64,000 nucleotides of DNA from Pseudomonas putida (GTDB lineage Bacteria > Pseudomonadota > Gammaproteobacteria > Pseudomonadales > Pseudomonadaceae). The notes below the pieces were generated by a model that saw nothing but the letters and a program-made list of their open reading frames with translations, was not told the origin of the DNA and did not search any database. The stretch spans positions 1,116,001-1,180,000 of the forward strand of contig NZ_CP113097.1 in assembly GCF_026625125.1 (NCBI RefSeq), given 5' to 3'. The position numbers and the translations under genes were made by a program. Below, piece after piece: positions 44,481 to 52,227 of this stretch (position 1 is its first letter; each line of letters opens with the position of its first letter).

Positions 44481-45695
44481 ATGTCCGCCAGTACTTCCGC
44501 TTCCATCGCGCCGGATGCGCGCGCCCAGTTTCTCGACCTGCTGAGCGCTGCCCTGCACGGCAACACCCTGGTCAAGCTGGTGCTGGCGCGCCATGTCGGC
44601 GCCGACCCGACCCTGCAGCGGATCATCGCCAAGCCGGTGCAGGTCAAAGGGCAGGCCAACCTGTCGCTGGTCTACCGCCATCAAACGCGCGACATCACCC
44701 GTAACGTGCCGCTGGAGCAGGCCCAGGCATTGATTGCCGGGCTGCTGCCGGAAAGCTTTCGCAATGCCCACTTGTTCGACGCTGACGGTGAAGTGCAACT
44801 GACCTTCAGCAAAAAGGGCAAGCCGATGCTCCAGCGCCACGGTGCGCAGGCGCCGCGCGACGCTGCTGCCAGCACGGGCCACGACCGCGAGAAGAAGCGT
44901 TACCTGGAACTGTCGCGCCCCTTCCTGCGTGATCTGGGTGTGACCGACGCACAGGGGGCGCTGATCCCGTCCATGTCGCGCAAGTGGAAGCAGATCAACA
45001 AGTTCGTTGAAGTGTTCGATCACGCCCTGGCCAATGCGCCGGTGCCGGCTGAGCAGGTGCTGCGGGTGGCCGACTTCGGCTCAGGCAAGGGCTACCTGAC
45101 CTTCGCCATGCACGACTACCTGACCAACAGCCTGGGCCGCACGGCGCAGGTGACCGGGGTGGAGCTGCGTCCGGACATGGTCGATTTGTGCAATGCAGCC
45201 GCTTCGCGCCTGGAGCATCCGGGCCTTGAGTTTCAGTGCGGCGATGTGCGCAGCGTCGTACCCGAGGCCATCGAGGTGATGATCGCCCTGCATGCCTGCG
45301 ACATTGCAACTGATTATGCGATCCACACCGGAATCCGTTGCAACGCCGCGATCATCATGTGCTCACCGTGCTGCCACAAGCAAATTCGCCCGCAACTGCA
45401 AAGCCCAGGCTTGCTGCAGCCGATGCTGCAATATGGGCTGCATCTGGGGCAACAGGCCGAGATGCTCACTGACAGCTTGCGCGCGCTGTATCTGGAAGCT
45501 TGTGGTTACGAGACCAAGGTGTTCGAGTTCATCTCGCTGGAGCACACCAACAAGAACAAGATGATTCTTGCCGTGAAACGCAAACAGCCCGCACCGGCGC
45601 AAGCGTTGCTGGAGAAGATTGCGCAACTGAAAGCGTTTTATGGCGTGCAGGAGCATTGCCTGGAGACGTTGTTGCGAGGGGATGGCTTGATTTAA
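44481..45695 (+). CDS. SAM-dependent methyltransferase (Methyltransf_32-like)
   Basis: A 404-residue protein with a poorly defined N-terminal domain (about 1-150) and a class I methyltransferase fold: SAM-binding loop VADFGSGKGYLTFAMHDYL, GVELRPDMVDLC and a central LHACDIATDYAI, then a Cys pair CSPCCHKQIRPQL. This composition resembles the METTL25/RRNAD-like Methyltransf_32 group. The substrate, probably RNA, is unproven. I chose the ATG at 44481 because GAGGCACC precedes it and the upstream part of the frame is not conserved-looking. Followed by a hairpin shared with the converging transporter gene. Confidence 0.82.
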   Translation: MSASTSASIAPDARAQFLDLLSAALHGNTLVKLVLARHVGADPTLQRIIAKPVQVKGQANLSLVYRHQTRDITRNVPLEQAQALIAGLLPESFRNAHLFDADGEVQLTFSKKGKPMLQRHGAQAPRDAAASTGHDREKKRYLELSRPFLRDLGVTDAQGALIPSMSRKWKQINKFVEVFDHALANAPVPAEQVLRVADFGSGKGYLTFAMHDYLTNSLGRTAQVTGVELRPDMVDLCNAAASRLEHPGLEFQCGDVRSVVPEAIEVMIALHACDIATDYAIHTGIRCNAAIIMCSPCCHKQIRPQLQSPGLLQPMLQYGLHLGQQAEMLTDSLRALYLEACGYETKVFEFISLEHTNKNKMILAVKRKQPAPAQALLEKIAQLKAFYGVQEHCLETLLRGDGLI

Positions 45696-45703
45696 ACCCG
45701 TCA

Positions 45704-45747
45704 CGGGGCTAGCGGGCCGGTCGGGCCGGGGAGTTACGCTAGCCCCG
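45704..45747. terminator. Hairpin at the boundary of the low-GC patch
   Basis: Perfect 11-bp arms CGGGGCTAGCG / CGCTAGCCCCG with a GC-rich loop, between the converging methyltransferase and DMT transporter genes. Followed by AAAACG on the plus strand. Confidence 0.6.
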
Positions 45748-45775
45748 AAAACGATAAACCTGTACAGCTCTGCCA

Positions 45776-46687
45776 TCAGCGCGCAGTCAGTGAGATCACC
45801 GCGACGCCAGCCACGATTACGAGTATTGAAGCAATTTTTCGGAATAAGCTTGTCGGCGCGATATCTTCGGTTAGCGTATTCGGAAAATACCGTGTTGCTA
45901 CGTAACCGAAGAGAAGAACAAACAGTGGATGTATGCTGACGACGACGGATACCAGTGCAGCTCCACCACCTGCAGACAATGCAGCCATGAAAAAAACATA
46001 GCCGCCTACATCCAAGGTGTTGGTGGTGCCAAAAATGCAATATTCTTTGGTGGTTAGTCGCTTCAGGTCGTGAGTGATCAGCTTTCGGCAGAAGGGTACT
46101 AGCAAGAGCAGTACCCCGCCAAGTGCGTAGCCTGCAAAGTTGAAAAGCAGTACGGATTCCAGGCTTTTTGTTTTGAGTATTTCATCTGAGATGATGGTGG
46201 ATGCCGCACCGAAAAAAGCGGACACCAAAATCATTGATAGGTGCCTCTTCTGACCTAATCCGCTCATTGTTTTACGTGAAATACAGAGCAGCAGAATACC
46301 CCCGGTTATCAGCACGAATCCACTTGCCTGCCCGTATGTGGGGATCGAATTGAATAGCAATGCTGAGGCGATGAGAACGAACAGCGGTTCCGATTGATGA
46401 ATCGGGATTACGGCGGAGACGTCCATTTCCTCCAGTGAATAGCTATAGGCGAAATATTGCAAGAATATTGCCAGGCCGGACAGTAAGTTTATACTCGCGG
46501 TCAAAGGGTCTATGTCAGTCGGTCGGAGAAGAAAGTAAATGCCAATGGCGAAGAATATGTTGCCAATGCTCAGTAGGAAGGTGAATGAAATATAGTGTGA
46601 TGTAATGTTATTGATCGCAAATTTATCCACCATGTTAGAGAGACTCCACAGCAGTGGCGCCATCAGTGAAAAATATAACCAGCTCAT
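45776..46687 (-). CDS. EamA/DMT-superfamily transporter, atypical base composition
   Basis: A 303-residue protein with about ten predicted membrane segments in two EamA-like halves (MSWLYFSLMAPLLWSLSNMV; SAVIPIHQSEPLFVLIASAL; VSVVVSIHPLFVLLFGYVAT). DMT proteins export amino acids, sugars or drugs; the substrate is unknown. The gene is clearly foreign in style: my hand count of 180 bases (46441-46620) gives about 41 percent GC, versus 65 percent in a 60-base sample of the neighbouring methyltransferase gene. Its ATG overlaps the stop of the upstream small gene by 4 bp, so both form one transcript. Confidence 0.85.
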   Translation of the reverse strand: MSWLYFSLMAPLLWSLSNMVDKFAINNITSHYISFTFLLSIGNIFFAIGIYFLLRPTDIDPLTASINLLSGLAIFLQYFAYSYSLEEMDVSAVIPIHQSEPLFVLIASALLFNSIPTYGQASGFVLITGGILLLCISRKTMSGLGQKRHLSMILVSAFFGAASTIISDEILKTKSLESVLLFNFAGYALGGVLLLLVPFCRKLITHDLKRLTTKEYCIFGTTNTLDVGGYVFFMAALSAGGGAALVSVVVSIHPLFVLLFGYVATRYFPNTLTEDIAPTSLFRKIASILVIVAGVAVISLTAR

Positions 46688-46914
46688 GTTGGCCTGCCTA
46701 AAACTTCAAGAATCGTAGAGGGGCTATGGTTGAGTAATGCTTGGGAATTCTCGTAGGCAGGGATGCTGAAGCGCAGTCCTTGTACCTTCGTCTTTTTACC
46801 TTTTGCTGAGGGTGCGATGATTTTCAGCGATTTTATTCCGTCGAGTAGCTCTTTGATAAAAAGGGGGAGGGCTACGCGGGATAACGCTTCGTAGCCAATA
46901 ATGATGAGTTTCAT
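46684..46914 (-). CDS. Small protein of unknown function coupled to the DMT transporter
   Basis: A 76-residue protein, MKLIIIGYEALSRVALPLF..., beginning like a Rossmann-type strand-helix unit and ending without a clear domain. It may be a truncated N-terminal fragment of a larger enzyme (formyltransferase-like proteins start similarly) or a genuine small partner. CAGGG lies 9 bases before the ATG. A leader CA stretch (minus-strand AACAATAACAA, 46930-46940) precedes the site. Low GC like its partner. Confidence 0.6.
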   Translation of the reverse strand: MKLIIIGYEALSRVALPLFIKELLDGIKSLKIIAPSAKGKKTKVQGLRFSIPAYENSQALLNHSPSTILEVLGRPT

Positions 46915-47558
46915 ATGCTAACGCCCTGGTTGTTATTGTTGTGTGAAGGTGCGTGTGGTGTGCCGGGAGTAATGTTTGTCACAATGTTTTTTAATGTGTA
47001 CTTTCGATGGGTTGTTATGGGGCGGGTGGCGCGGTTCAAGTTAGTGTGTATAACGATGCGTTAAGTGGTTTTTAATCCGTGCCTTGGTGTCGTATTTCAT
47101 CGGGTAATGACGTTTTGTGAGTCCATACAATAGCTGTATTGCTAATAGGTCAAGGGTGTTCTCGTGAATACCTGTTTTTTCAGGCGTGTACTACAGATAT
47201 AGCGCTGCGTTGCGTGGGATTTTTCTTATTAGTGGCTAGTTCGAGCTAGATATTTGAGATCTGGTGTGCACTTTCGAAAGTGCATGGTTGGTACGTGACT
47301 ATCCAGGCATAGATACGCCACGCATGAGGGAAGTTGATTCATGCCTTCATGATGCCGGAATGGAGTTCGCATCAAGGGAGTACCTCCCTTGGCATCGCCA
47401 ACGTGCTGGCCTGGTTGCAGACCAGCGGAAGTCATAGCATCGGCCAAGACATGCTGGCCTGACTCAGGATGCGATGGTCACGATGTGTTAAGCGCTCATG
47501 CACGCACGATCAAGGGCACACGGCTTTTGCTTATAGAGAGCGAACCCTGGAAGCGGTC
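46915..47558. other. Low-GC non-coding stretch with several palindromes
   Basis: About 640 bases without a convincing gene. It holds an 18-bp perfect palindrome TGCACTTTCGAAAGTGCA (47267-47284), a dyad CAAGGGAG-TAC-CTCCCTTG (47373-47391) and a loose direct duplication containing TGCTGGCCTG near 47402 and 47452. A minus-strand frame at 47229-47447 has no ribosome-binding site and no recognisable domain. Probably decayed accessory DNA. Confidence 0.55.
46930..46940 (-). promoter_or_regulatory. CA motif (Hfq/Crc-type) upstream of the small low-GC gene
   Basis: Overlapping AACAATAA and AATAACAA motifs about 15 bases before the start codon, next to the ribosome-binding site. Confidence 0.5.
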
Positions 47559-48569
47559 TTAACGGCGCACCGTCGGCACTTCGATCGCCAACGCTGCAGC
47601 CCCCAGCGGATGCGTACCCGCATCGAAGAAATGCAGCGCTGTGCCCGCCAGATCACCAAACCGTTCCACAAAGTGCTGCTTCTGATTGATCACCGAAGCC
47701 TCGCTCAACGGCCGTATGGCAATCGCAAGATGGCGCGGCCGCGCCTGGCGAATGGCGTCGAGCAGATGCTGGTCGCTGCTGTCCAGGTGTTGCCCGAACA
47801 GGCATAGGCCCTGGCTTTCCTGGGCCAACTGGCCCAGGCACCAGCCCAGGTAGTCCGAGTTGCGGATGGCGCGCAGTTTTTCGTCGCTCCGGTCTTCGTT
47901 GACGAACAGGGGCACTTCCCCCGGGATGTTCACGGCAAAGCCGTCCAGCAGCTCGGCGCTTTCGGCGCTGCGCTGACGGGTGGTGCCGTCTGGCAGCTTG
48001 AGCAGGTGCAGGCCACCGTGCACATGCAGCACGCGCGTCCCTTCGCTGCGGGTGCGGCGTACGTCGAAGAAACCTTGCTCATCGAACAGCGTGGCGAAGC
48101 CCTCAGGTGCATGCTGCACTGCCCAAGGCAGGATCAGGTCATAGTTGCTGGTGTAGACACTACGGTAGCCGCGTAAGGCTTGGTTGATGGACGCCAGGGT
48201 CGTCACTGGCATCTTAGGCCATGGCAGGTGCACGGTGCGCACGGCGTGGATCAGCGCTTCCTTGATCGAGTAGTAGCGGTTCAGCGGCGCAGTAGAGTTG
48301 ATCGCCAGCGCCGCATTGGCGCGCACGGCCTGGTTCAGTGTAGTGAGCACCGGTTCGAACAGTTCGGTGCCCAAGGACTTGAACAAGGCTTGGTCGCTGA
48401 TCGCCAGCCCTTTCTTGCGGCCGGCGCGCTGGGCCTCTTCAAACAGCGAAAAGTAGCCGAATGGTTTCCACAGTACACGGCTGGCGCCGTTGCCCAGTAG
48501 CAGGGCTTCGCAGGGGTGGCGGTGGGCGAGTTCCTGCCAGGTGGCGAGGTGGGCGTCTAGTGCGGGCAT
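47559..48569 (-). CDS. DUF4917 family protein
   Basis: A 336-residue cytosolic protein matching my recollection of the DUF4917 family common in Pseudomonas. It begins MPALDAHLATWQELAHRHP; GEALLLGNGAS-like CEALLLGNGASRV, the middle VYTSNYDLILPWAVQ and VLHVHGGLHLL resemble the SIR2-like nucleotide-binding folds in which an Asn-Tyr-Asp and a His-Gly pair line the active site. A NAD-consuming or defence role is therefore conceivable but unproven. The start at 48569 has a weak ribosome-binding site; an alternative Met at 48614 has none. It lies next to the low-GC patch but has normal GC. Confidence 0.75.
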   Translation of the reverse strand: MPALDAHLATWQELAHRHPCEALLLGNGASRVLWKPFGYFSLFEEAQRAGRKKGLAISDQALFKSLGTELFEPVLTTLNQAVRANAALAINSTAPLNRYYSIKEALIHAVRTVHLPWPKMPVTTLASINQALRGYRSVYTSNYDLILPWAVQHAPEGFATLFDEQGFFDVRRTRSEGTRVLHVHGGLHLLKLPDGTTRQRSAESAELLDGFAVNIPGEVPLFVNEDRSDEKLRAIRNSDYLGWCLGQLAQESQGLCLFGQHLDSSDQHLLDAIRQARPRHLAIAIRPLSEASVINQKQHFVERFGDLAGTALHFFDAGTHPLGAAALAIEVPTVRR

Positions 48570-48682
48570 GATGGGTCCATTCGCTGGAGCGGGAAACGGG
48601 GGCGACTTTAGCATGTCATGCAATGTGTGCGAGGGTTGCGCTAGAGCCACGACCAGGTTCGCAGAACGAAAGAGGACTTCAG

Positions 48683-49750
48683 ATGCGCAATTGTTTGATC
48701 GGGATGCTGGCCTTGGCAGCGCTGGGGCCGGCCTGCGTGGCATTGGCAACGGACGGCAAGGCCCTCGCCGCAGCCCAAGGCATACCCTACCCGGCAGTGA
48801 TCGCTCACCGCGGCGCCTCCTATGATGCACCGGAATCTACCAAGCCCGCCTACCTGTTGGCCCGCGAGTTGGGCGCCGACTATCTGGAGCTGGACCTGCA
48901 GCGCACGCGCGACGGCGTGCTGGTTGTGGTCCACGACGATGAGCTGTCACGTACCAGCGATGTCGCCAAGCGTTTCCCCGAGCGCAAACACAGCCCAGTC
49001 AGTGCCTTTACCCTCGCCGAGCTCAAGTCCCTGGACGCCGGCAGCTGGTTCAACGAGGCCTATCCGGCACGTGCACGGGCGTCGTTCGCCAACCTGCCGA
49101 TCCTCACCCTCGACGAAGTCATCGATATTGCCGAAGGCAACCCGCAGCGCCAGCCCGGGTTGTACATCGAGACCAAGGTGCCCAGCCAGTTTCCCGGTAT
49201 TGAGCGCCAGCTCAAGGAGCGCTTGAAGGCCCGTGGCTGGCTCGACCGGCCTGGGCGCGTGGTAGTGCAGACATTCGACCGCAACAGCCTGGCGCTGCTG
49301 CACGAGACAATGCCGCAGGTACCGAAGATTCTGCTGCTGTGGGTGGGTACAAAGGCCATCGCGCCGGCCTCGGGACACGATTTCGCGGGTTCAGGCGAAA
49401 GCGACAAGGCCGCTTTTTATGCCCGCCAGCACCCCAAGAGCCGGGCTGAATTCCTGCGCTGGCTGGACTTGGCCAAGCAGGGCGGTGCAATTGGAACCGG
49501 GCCTTCTGCCAAGCGCGGCAAGCTGGGCGAACAGAGCTACGCCGATCTCATTGAGCCATGGATGAACCAGGCCAGCCATGAGCGTGGGCTGTTGGTGCAC
49601 GTCTATACGCTCGACGAGGCGCAGGACTTCGACGCAGCCATGAAGGCGGGGGTGGACGGGATCTTCACCAACAGGGCGGGTGCGCTATTGCGCTTTTATG
49701 ATCGCGCGGCTGAACGTGAGACGGCTGTGCCGAAAAGGCTGGGGTACTGA
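48683..49750 (+). CDS. glpQ: Glycerophosphodiester phosphodiesterase
   Basis: A 355-residue periplasmic GDPD enzyme: signal peptide (MRNCLIGMLALAALGPACVA), then the catalytic core AVIAHRGASYDAPE (catalytic His), ADYLELDLQRTRDG (Glu/Asp metal ligands), VVVHDDELSRT (second His) and, later, LYIETKVP (Glu). It cleaves glycerophosphodiesters to glycerol-3-phosphate and alcohols with Ca2+. AGAGGA lies 7 bases before the ATG at 48683. It is divergent from the DUF4917 gene and converges on tRNA-Gly. Confidence 0.9.
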   Translation: MRNCLIGMLALAALGPACVALATDGKALAAAQGIPYPAVIAHRGASYDAPESTKPAYLLARELGADYLELDLQRTRDGVLVVVHDDELSRTSDVAKRFPERKHSPVSAFTLAELKSLDAGSWFNEAYPARARASFANLPILTLDEVIDIAEGNPQRQPGLYIETKVPSQFPGIERQLKERLKARGWLDRPGRVVVQTFDRNSLALLHETMPQVPKILLLWVGTKAIAPASGHDFAGSGESDKAAFYARQHPKSRAEFLRWLDLAKQGGAIGTGPSAKRGKLGEQSYADLIEPWMNQASHERGLLVHVYTLDEAQDFDAAMKAGVDGIFTNRAGALLRFYDRAAERETAVPKRLGY

Positions 49751-49764
49751 GCGTTTGAAGGTGT

Positions 49765-49780
49765 CAAGCCGGCCGGCTTG
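49765..49780. terminator. Palindromic hairpin after glpQ
   Basis: CAAGCCGGCCGGCTTG, a 16-bp perfect palindrome 15 bases after the glpQ stop; it resembles the core of the REP units in this window. Confidence 0.4.
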
Positions 49781-49842
49781 GGGGTGATCTTCGCCTCGAG
49801 GGCAGCGATGACGTTCTGGAACGCCATGCGGGGGATGCGGAG

Positions 49843-49916
49843 TGGAGCGGGTAGAGGGAATCGAACCCTCGTCGGAAGCTTGGGAAGCTACTGTTCTACC
49901 ATTAAACTATACCCGC
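49843..49916 (-). tRNA. tRNA-Gly (anticodon CCC)
   Basis: On the minus strand GCGGGTATAGTTTAATGG starts a complete cloverleaf: 7-bp acceptor stem GCGGGTA/TACCCGC, D-arm TTTAATGGTAGAA, anticodon loop TTCCCAA (CCC), T-arm GAGGG-TTCGATT-CCCTC and an encoded 3' CCA. The anticodon stem has a T:T mismatch. It reads the GGG glycine codon. tRNA-Gly genes often serve as integration sites in pseudomonads, but no integrase gene is next to this one. Confidence 0.93.
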
Positions 49917-49978
49917 GTCTGCGCTCGACTTTTTACCAGAACCTGTCTGGAATTAGAAGCCCTCGTTATAAACCGGTG

Positions 49979-50030
49979 AAAAAAAACTGTCGGCGCCCAT
50001 AGCCTGCAGGCCATGGCTACAGGGCGCCGA
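49979..50030 (-). terminator. Rho-independent terminator of phaG
   Basis: On the minus strand a long stem (TCGGCGCCC / GGGCGCCGA, extended inside by TAGCC/GGCTA) is followed after four bases by eight T residues, directly after the phaG stop. Confidence 0.88.
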
Positions 50031-50035
50031 TGCAC

Positions 50036-50926
50036 TCAGATTGCCCATGCATGCTGCTCTTGGCTGGCGTTGTACGCAGTACGTGCCCGCACCTGGCGCA
50101 CGGTCGGCTTGAGGAAACCGAGCAACGCGCTGCGGGTGGCTTCGCAGGCCGTCTTGTTTTCCATGTCCAGGAAGTGCCCGGCATCACGGATCACCGTGAA
50201 GTGACTCTTGTCGACATGGTTGCCGAACTGGCGAGCGTCTTCGGCTGTGGTGTACTCGTCACGGTCGCCGTTGATGAACAGCACCGGGATGTCGATGTTA
50301 CGTGCGCCACGCAGTGCCCGTTCCAGGTCATGCTGCAGTACCTGATTGATGTGGAAGTGCATCTGCGCATATTCATGGCTGTCCAGGCTGCTGACGTGCC
50401 GGTAGTTGAAGCGCTTGAACAGCGATGGCAAGTGCTTGCCGATGGTGTCGTTGACCAGGTTGCCGACCTGGTAGCGATCGCAGGCAGCCAGGTACTGGCA
50501 ACCGCGGTTCAGGTAGTCGCGCATTGGTTCGTTGATCACCGGCGAGAACGAGCTGACCACCGCCTTTTTCACCATACGCGGCTGGTGCGCCAGCGCCAGC
50601 AGGGTGCAGGCACCGCCCCAGGAGAACGACATCACGTGGTCGGCCTGGAAGTGCTCGATCAGCTCAAGCAGGATATGCGCCTCGTCTTCCTTGCTGATCA
50701 GGCGTTCCTGGCGGTTGTGCGCCTTGGACTTGCCCGAGTAGGGCTGGTCGTACAGCACGACATTGAACTGTGGGTGCAGGTTACGCACCGTCTGGGCGAA
50801 CGAAGCCGTGGTGGCCAGCGAGCCATTGATCAGGATGATCGTCTTTTCGGCTGCATCCGCGCGATAGAACTCCGTGTAAACCCGATACTGACCTTGGATA
50901 TCAAGTACAGCGATTTCTGGCCTCAT
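50036..50926 (-). CDS. phaG: PhaG, 3-hydroxyacyl-ACP thioesterase / ACP-CoA transacylase
   Basis: A 296-residue alpha/beta-hydrolase beginning MRPEIAVLDIQGQYRVYTEF, essentially the P. putida PhaG sequence as I remember it. The nucleophile Ser102 is in MSFSWGGAC, the acid in FINGDRDEYTT and the catalytic His in DAGHFLDMEN. PhaG draws (R)-3-hydroxyacyl-ACP from fatty acid synthesis towards medium-chain polyhydroxyalkanoate; it was first described as a CoA transacylase and later evidence favours a thioesterase. AGGAG precedes the ATG. The C-terminal tail (about the last 20 residues) is the most divergent part. Monocistronic. Confidence 0.92.
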   Translation of the reverse strand: MRPEIAVLDIQGQYRVYTEFYRADAAEKTIILINGSLATTASFAQTVRNLHPQFNVVLYDQPYSGKSKAHNRQERLISKEDEAHILLELIEHFQADHVMSFSWGGACTLLALAHQPRMVKKAVVSSFSPVINEPMRDYLNRGCQYLAACDRYQVGNLVNDTIGKHLPSLFKRFNYRHVSSLDSHEYAQMHFHINQVLQHDLERALRGARNIDIPVLFINGDRDEYTTAEDARQFGNHVDKSHFTVIRDAGHFLDMENKTACEATRSALLGFLKPTVRQVRARTAYNASQEQHAWAI

Positions 50927-51270
50927 GTCATCGACTCCTGGCGCAAAAAGGGTGTTCGCGTCACCTAGGGTGCACGTTCTTTATGACAGGTAGGCATTTG
51001 CCTGAAGGAATTACCGGGCCCTGTGTCGATCCTTGGCACACGTGTCGACGGTATTGTTTTTGGCGGGCAATCTGCCGTGCTCCAAGGCATCGAGGCCTTG
51101 GGTAGCCGACAAAAAGATGTCGTGGCGCGCAGCGTGACCGACGAGTCACGCGCGGACCGACAAGTTAGGAGTCAAGCATCGGGTCTGGCATCCCGCAAGT
51201 GCCGGCTGGATAAAATTGTGACTTTTCTCGCCGGGCGGTCGTACGACGTGTTGACCGTGCCTGAACCGCT
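50927..51270. other. phaG upstream region
   Basis: About 340 bases between phaG and the end of the pseudouridine synthase gene. It contains dyads GTGTCGA...TCGACAC-like around 51020-51050 and GCGTGAC...GTCACGC near 51130-51155. I could not assign a promoter with confidence and see no gene. Confidence 0.45.
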
Positions 51271-51963
51271 CTAGACCGAGGCGATTTCTGCAGCCGTGAG
51301 CGCCCGGAATTCGCCCGGCGCCAAGTCTGGATCGAGCTGTATCGCCCCCATGGTTTCGCGGTGCAGCCCCACAACCTTGTTGTCGAAGTAGCCGAACATG
51401 CGCTTGACCTGGTGATAACGCCCTTCAGTGATGGACAGCTGTGCCGTACGCGGGCCAAGGATGTCCAGGTGCGCGGGGAGGGTAGTCAGGTCTTCGAAGG
51501 CGAAGTAGAAGCCTGCGCGAAACTTGTCGATGTAGTGCGCGCCGATTTCATCTTCCGTTTCCACCCGATAGCGCTTGGGCAGCTTCGTCGCCGGCTGCGT
51601 CAGGCGCCGGGACCACTGGCCGTCGTTGGTCAGGATCATCAGGCCGGTGGTGTTGTAGTCGAGCCGCCCGGCAATGTGCAGGTCCTCGCGCAATGGCGCA
51701 GGCAGCAGGTCGAGTACGGTGCGGTGCTGTGGGTCGTGAGTGGCGCTGACGCAGCCGGGCGGTTTGTGCAGCATCAGGTAGCGCGCCGGGCGCCCGGCCT
51801 GCAGCAGCTGATCATCCACCTCGATGCGGCTGAACACACGGACTTCGGCCTGCGGGTCGGTTACCGTTTCGCCATCCACCCGCACGCGGCGCTGTACCAG
51901 CAGCAAGCGTACTTGCTGGCGGTTGTAGCTGGGCAGGTTGGCAAGGAAGCGGTCGAGGCGCAT
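51271..51963 (-). CDS. rsuA: 16S rRNA pseudouridine synthase, RsuA family
   Basis: A 230-residue pseudouridine synthase with an N-terminal S4 RNA-binding domain (MRLDRFLANLPSYNRQQVR...) and the RsuA/RluB/E/F catalytic domain with Asp102 in AGRLDYNTTGLMIL and the C-terminal ITEGRYHQVKRMFGY. Size and single S4 domain favour RsuA (position 516 of 16S rRNA) over the 23S enzymes. It starts at the ATG at 51963; the CWC gene follows upstream on the same strand with a short gap, so co-transcription with the diguanylate cyclase and CWC genes is possible. Confidence 0.88.
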   Translation of the reverse strand: MRLDRFLANLPSYNRQQVRLLLVQRRVRVDGETVTDPQAEVRVFSRIEVDDQLLQAGRPARYLMLHKPPGCVSATHDPQHRTVLDLLPAPLREDLHIAGRLDYNTTGLMILTNDGQWSRRLTQPATKLPKRYRVETEDEIGAHYIDKFRAGFYFAFEDLTTLPAHLDILGPRTAQLSITEGRYHQVKRMFGYFDNKVVGLHRETMGAIQLDPDLAPGEFRALTAAEIASV

Positions 51964-51996
51964 GGCGTTGAGGTGGTCCAGGGAGGGGCGCGCAGT

Positions 51997-52227
51997 CTAG
52001 CGCTTTTTTGCCGCGATCCGTGCAGGCGCGTCCTCGGCCAGGCCGGCGCTTGCGGCGCAGCGCGGGCACAAGCAGGATTTGTCGCGCAGTTCATCTGGCA
52101 GAGCCTGCAGAACTGCAGGGTCGATCGTGACCGCATAGCACCAGCAGGCTGCGGCTGCGGTACGTGGGTCGGCCAGGGTGCACTGGTTGAGGGCGCCACA
52201 GGCAGGGCAGTGCTGGCTGTCATTCAT
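51997..52227 (-). CDS. Cysteine-rich CWC family protein
   Basis: A 76-residue protein with the Cys_rich_CWC pattern: CPACGALNQC, then CWCYAV and a final CLCPRCA. The arrangement of Cys pairs suggests zinc binding. The ATG at 52227 overlaps the stop of the diguanylate cyclase gene by 8 bases, so it is translated from the same mRNA. The C-terminal tail is basic (ARIAAKKR). Function unknown; small CWC proteins are widespread next to unrelated genes in proteobacteria. Confidence 0.82.
   Translation of the reverse strand: MNDSQHCPACGALNQCTLADPRTAAAACWCYAVTIDPAVLQALPDELRDKSCLCPRCAASAGLAEDAPARIAAKKR

Noticed and set aside
47229..47447. A 72-codon minus-strand frame in the low-GC stretch
   Set aside because: No ribosome-binding site, it spans the perfect palindromes, and no domain is recognisable; I could not support a transposase remnant.
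49843..49916. tRNA-Gly as attachment site of an island
   Set aside because: No integrase, no duplicated tRNA 3' end seen nearby, and the low-GC patch lies more than 2 kb away on the other side of glpQ.
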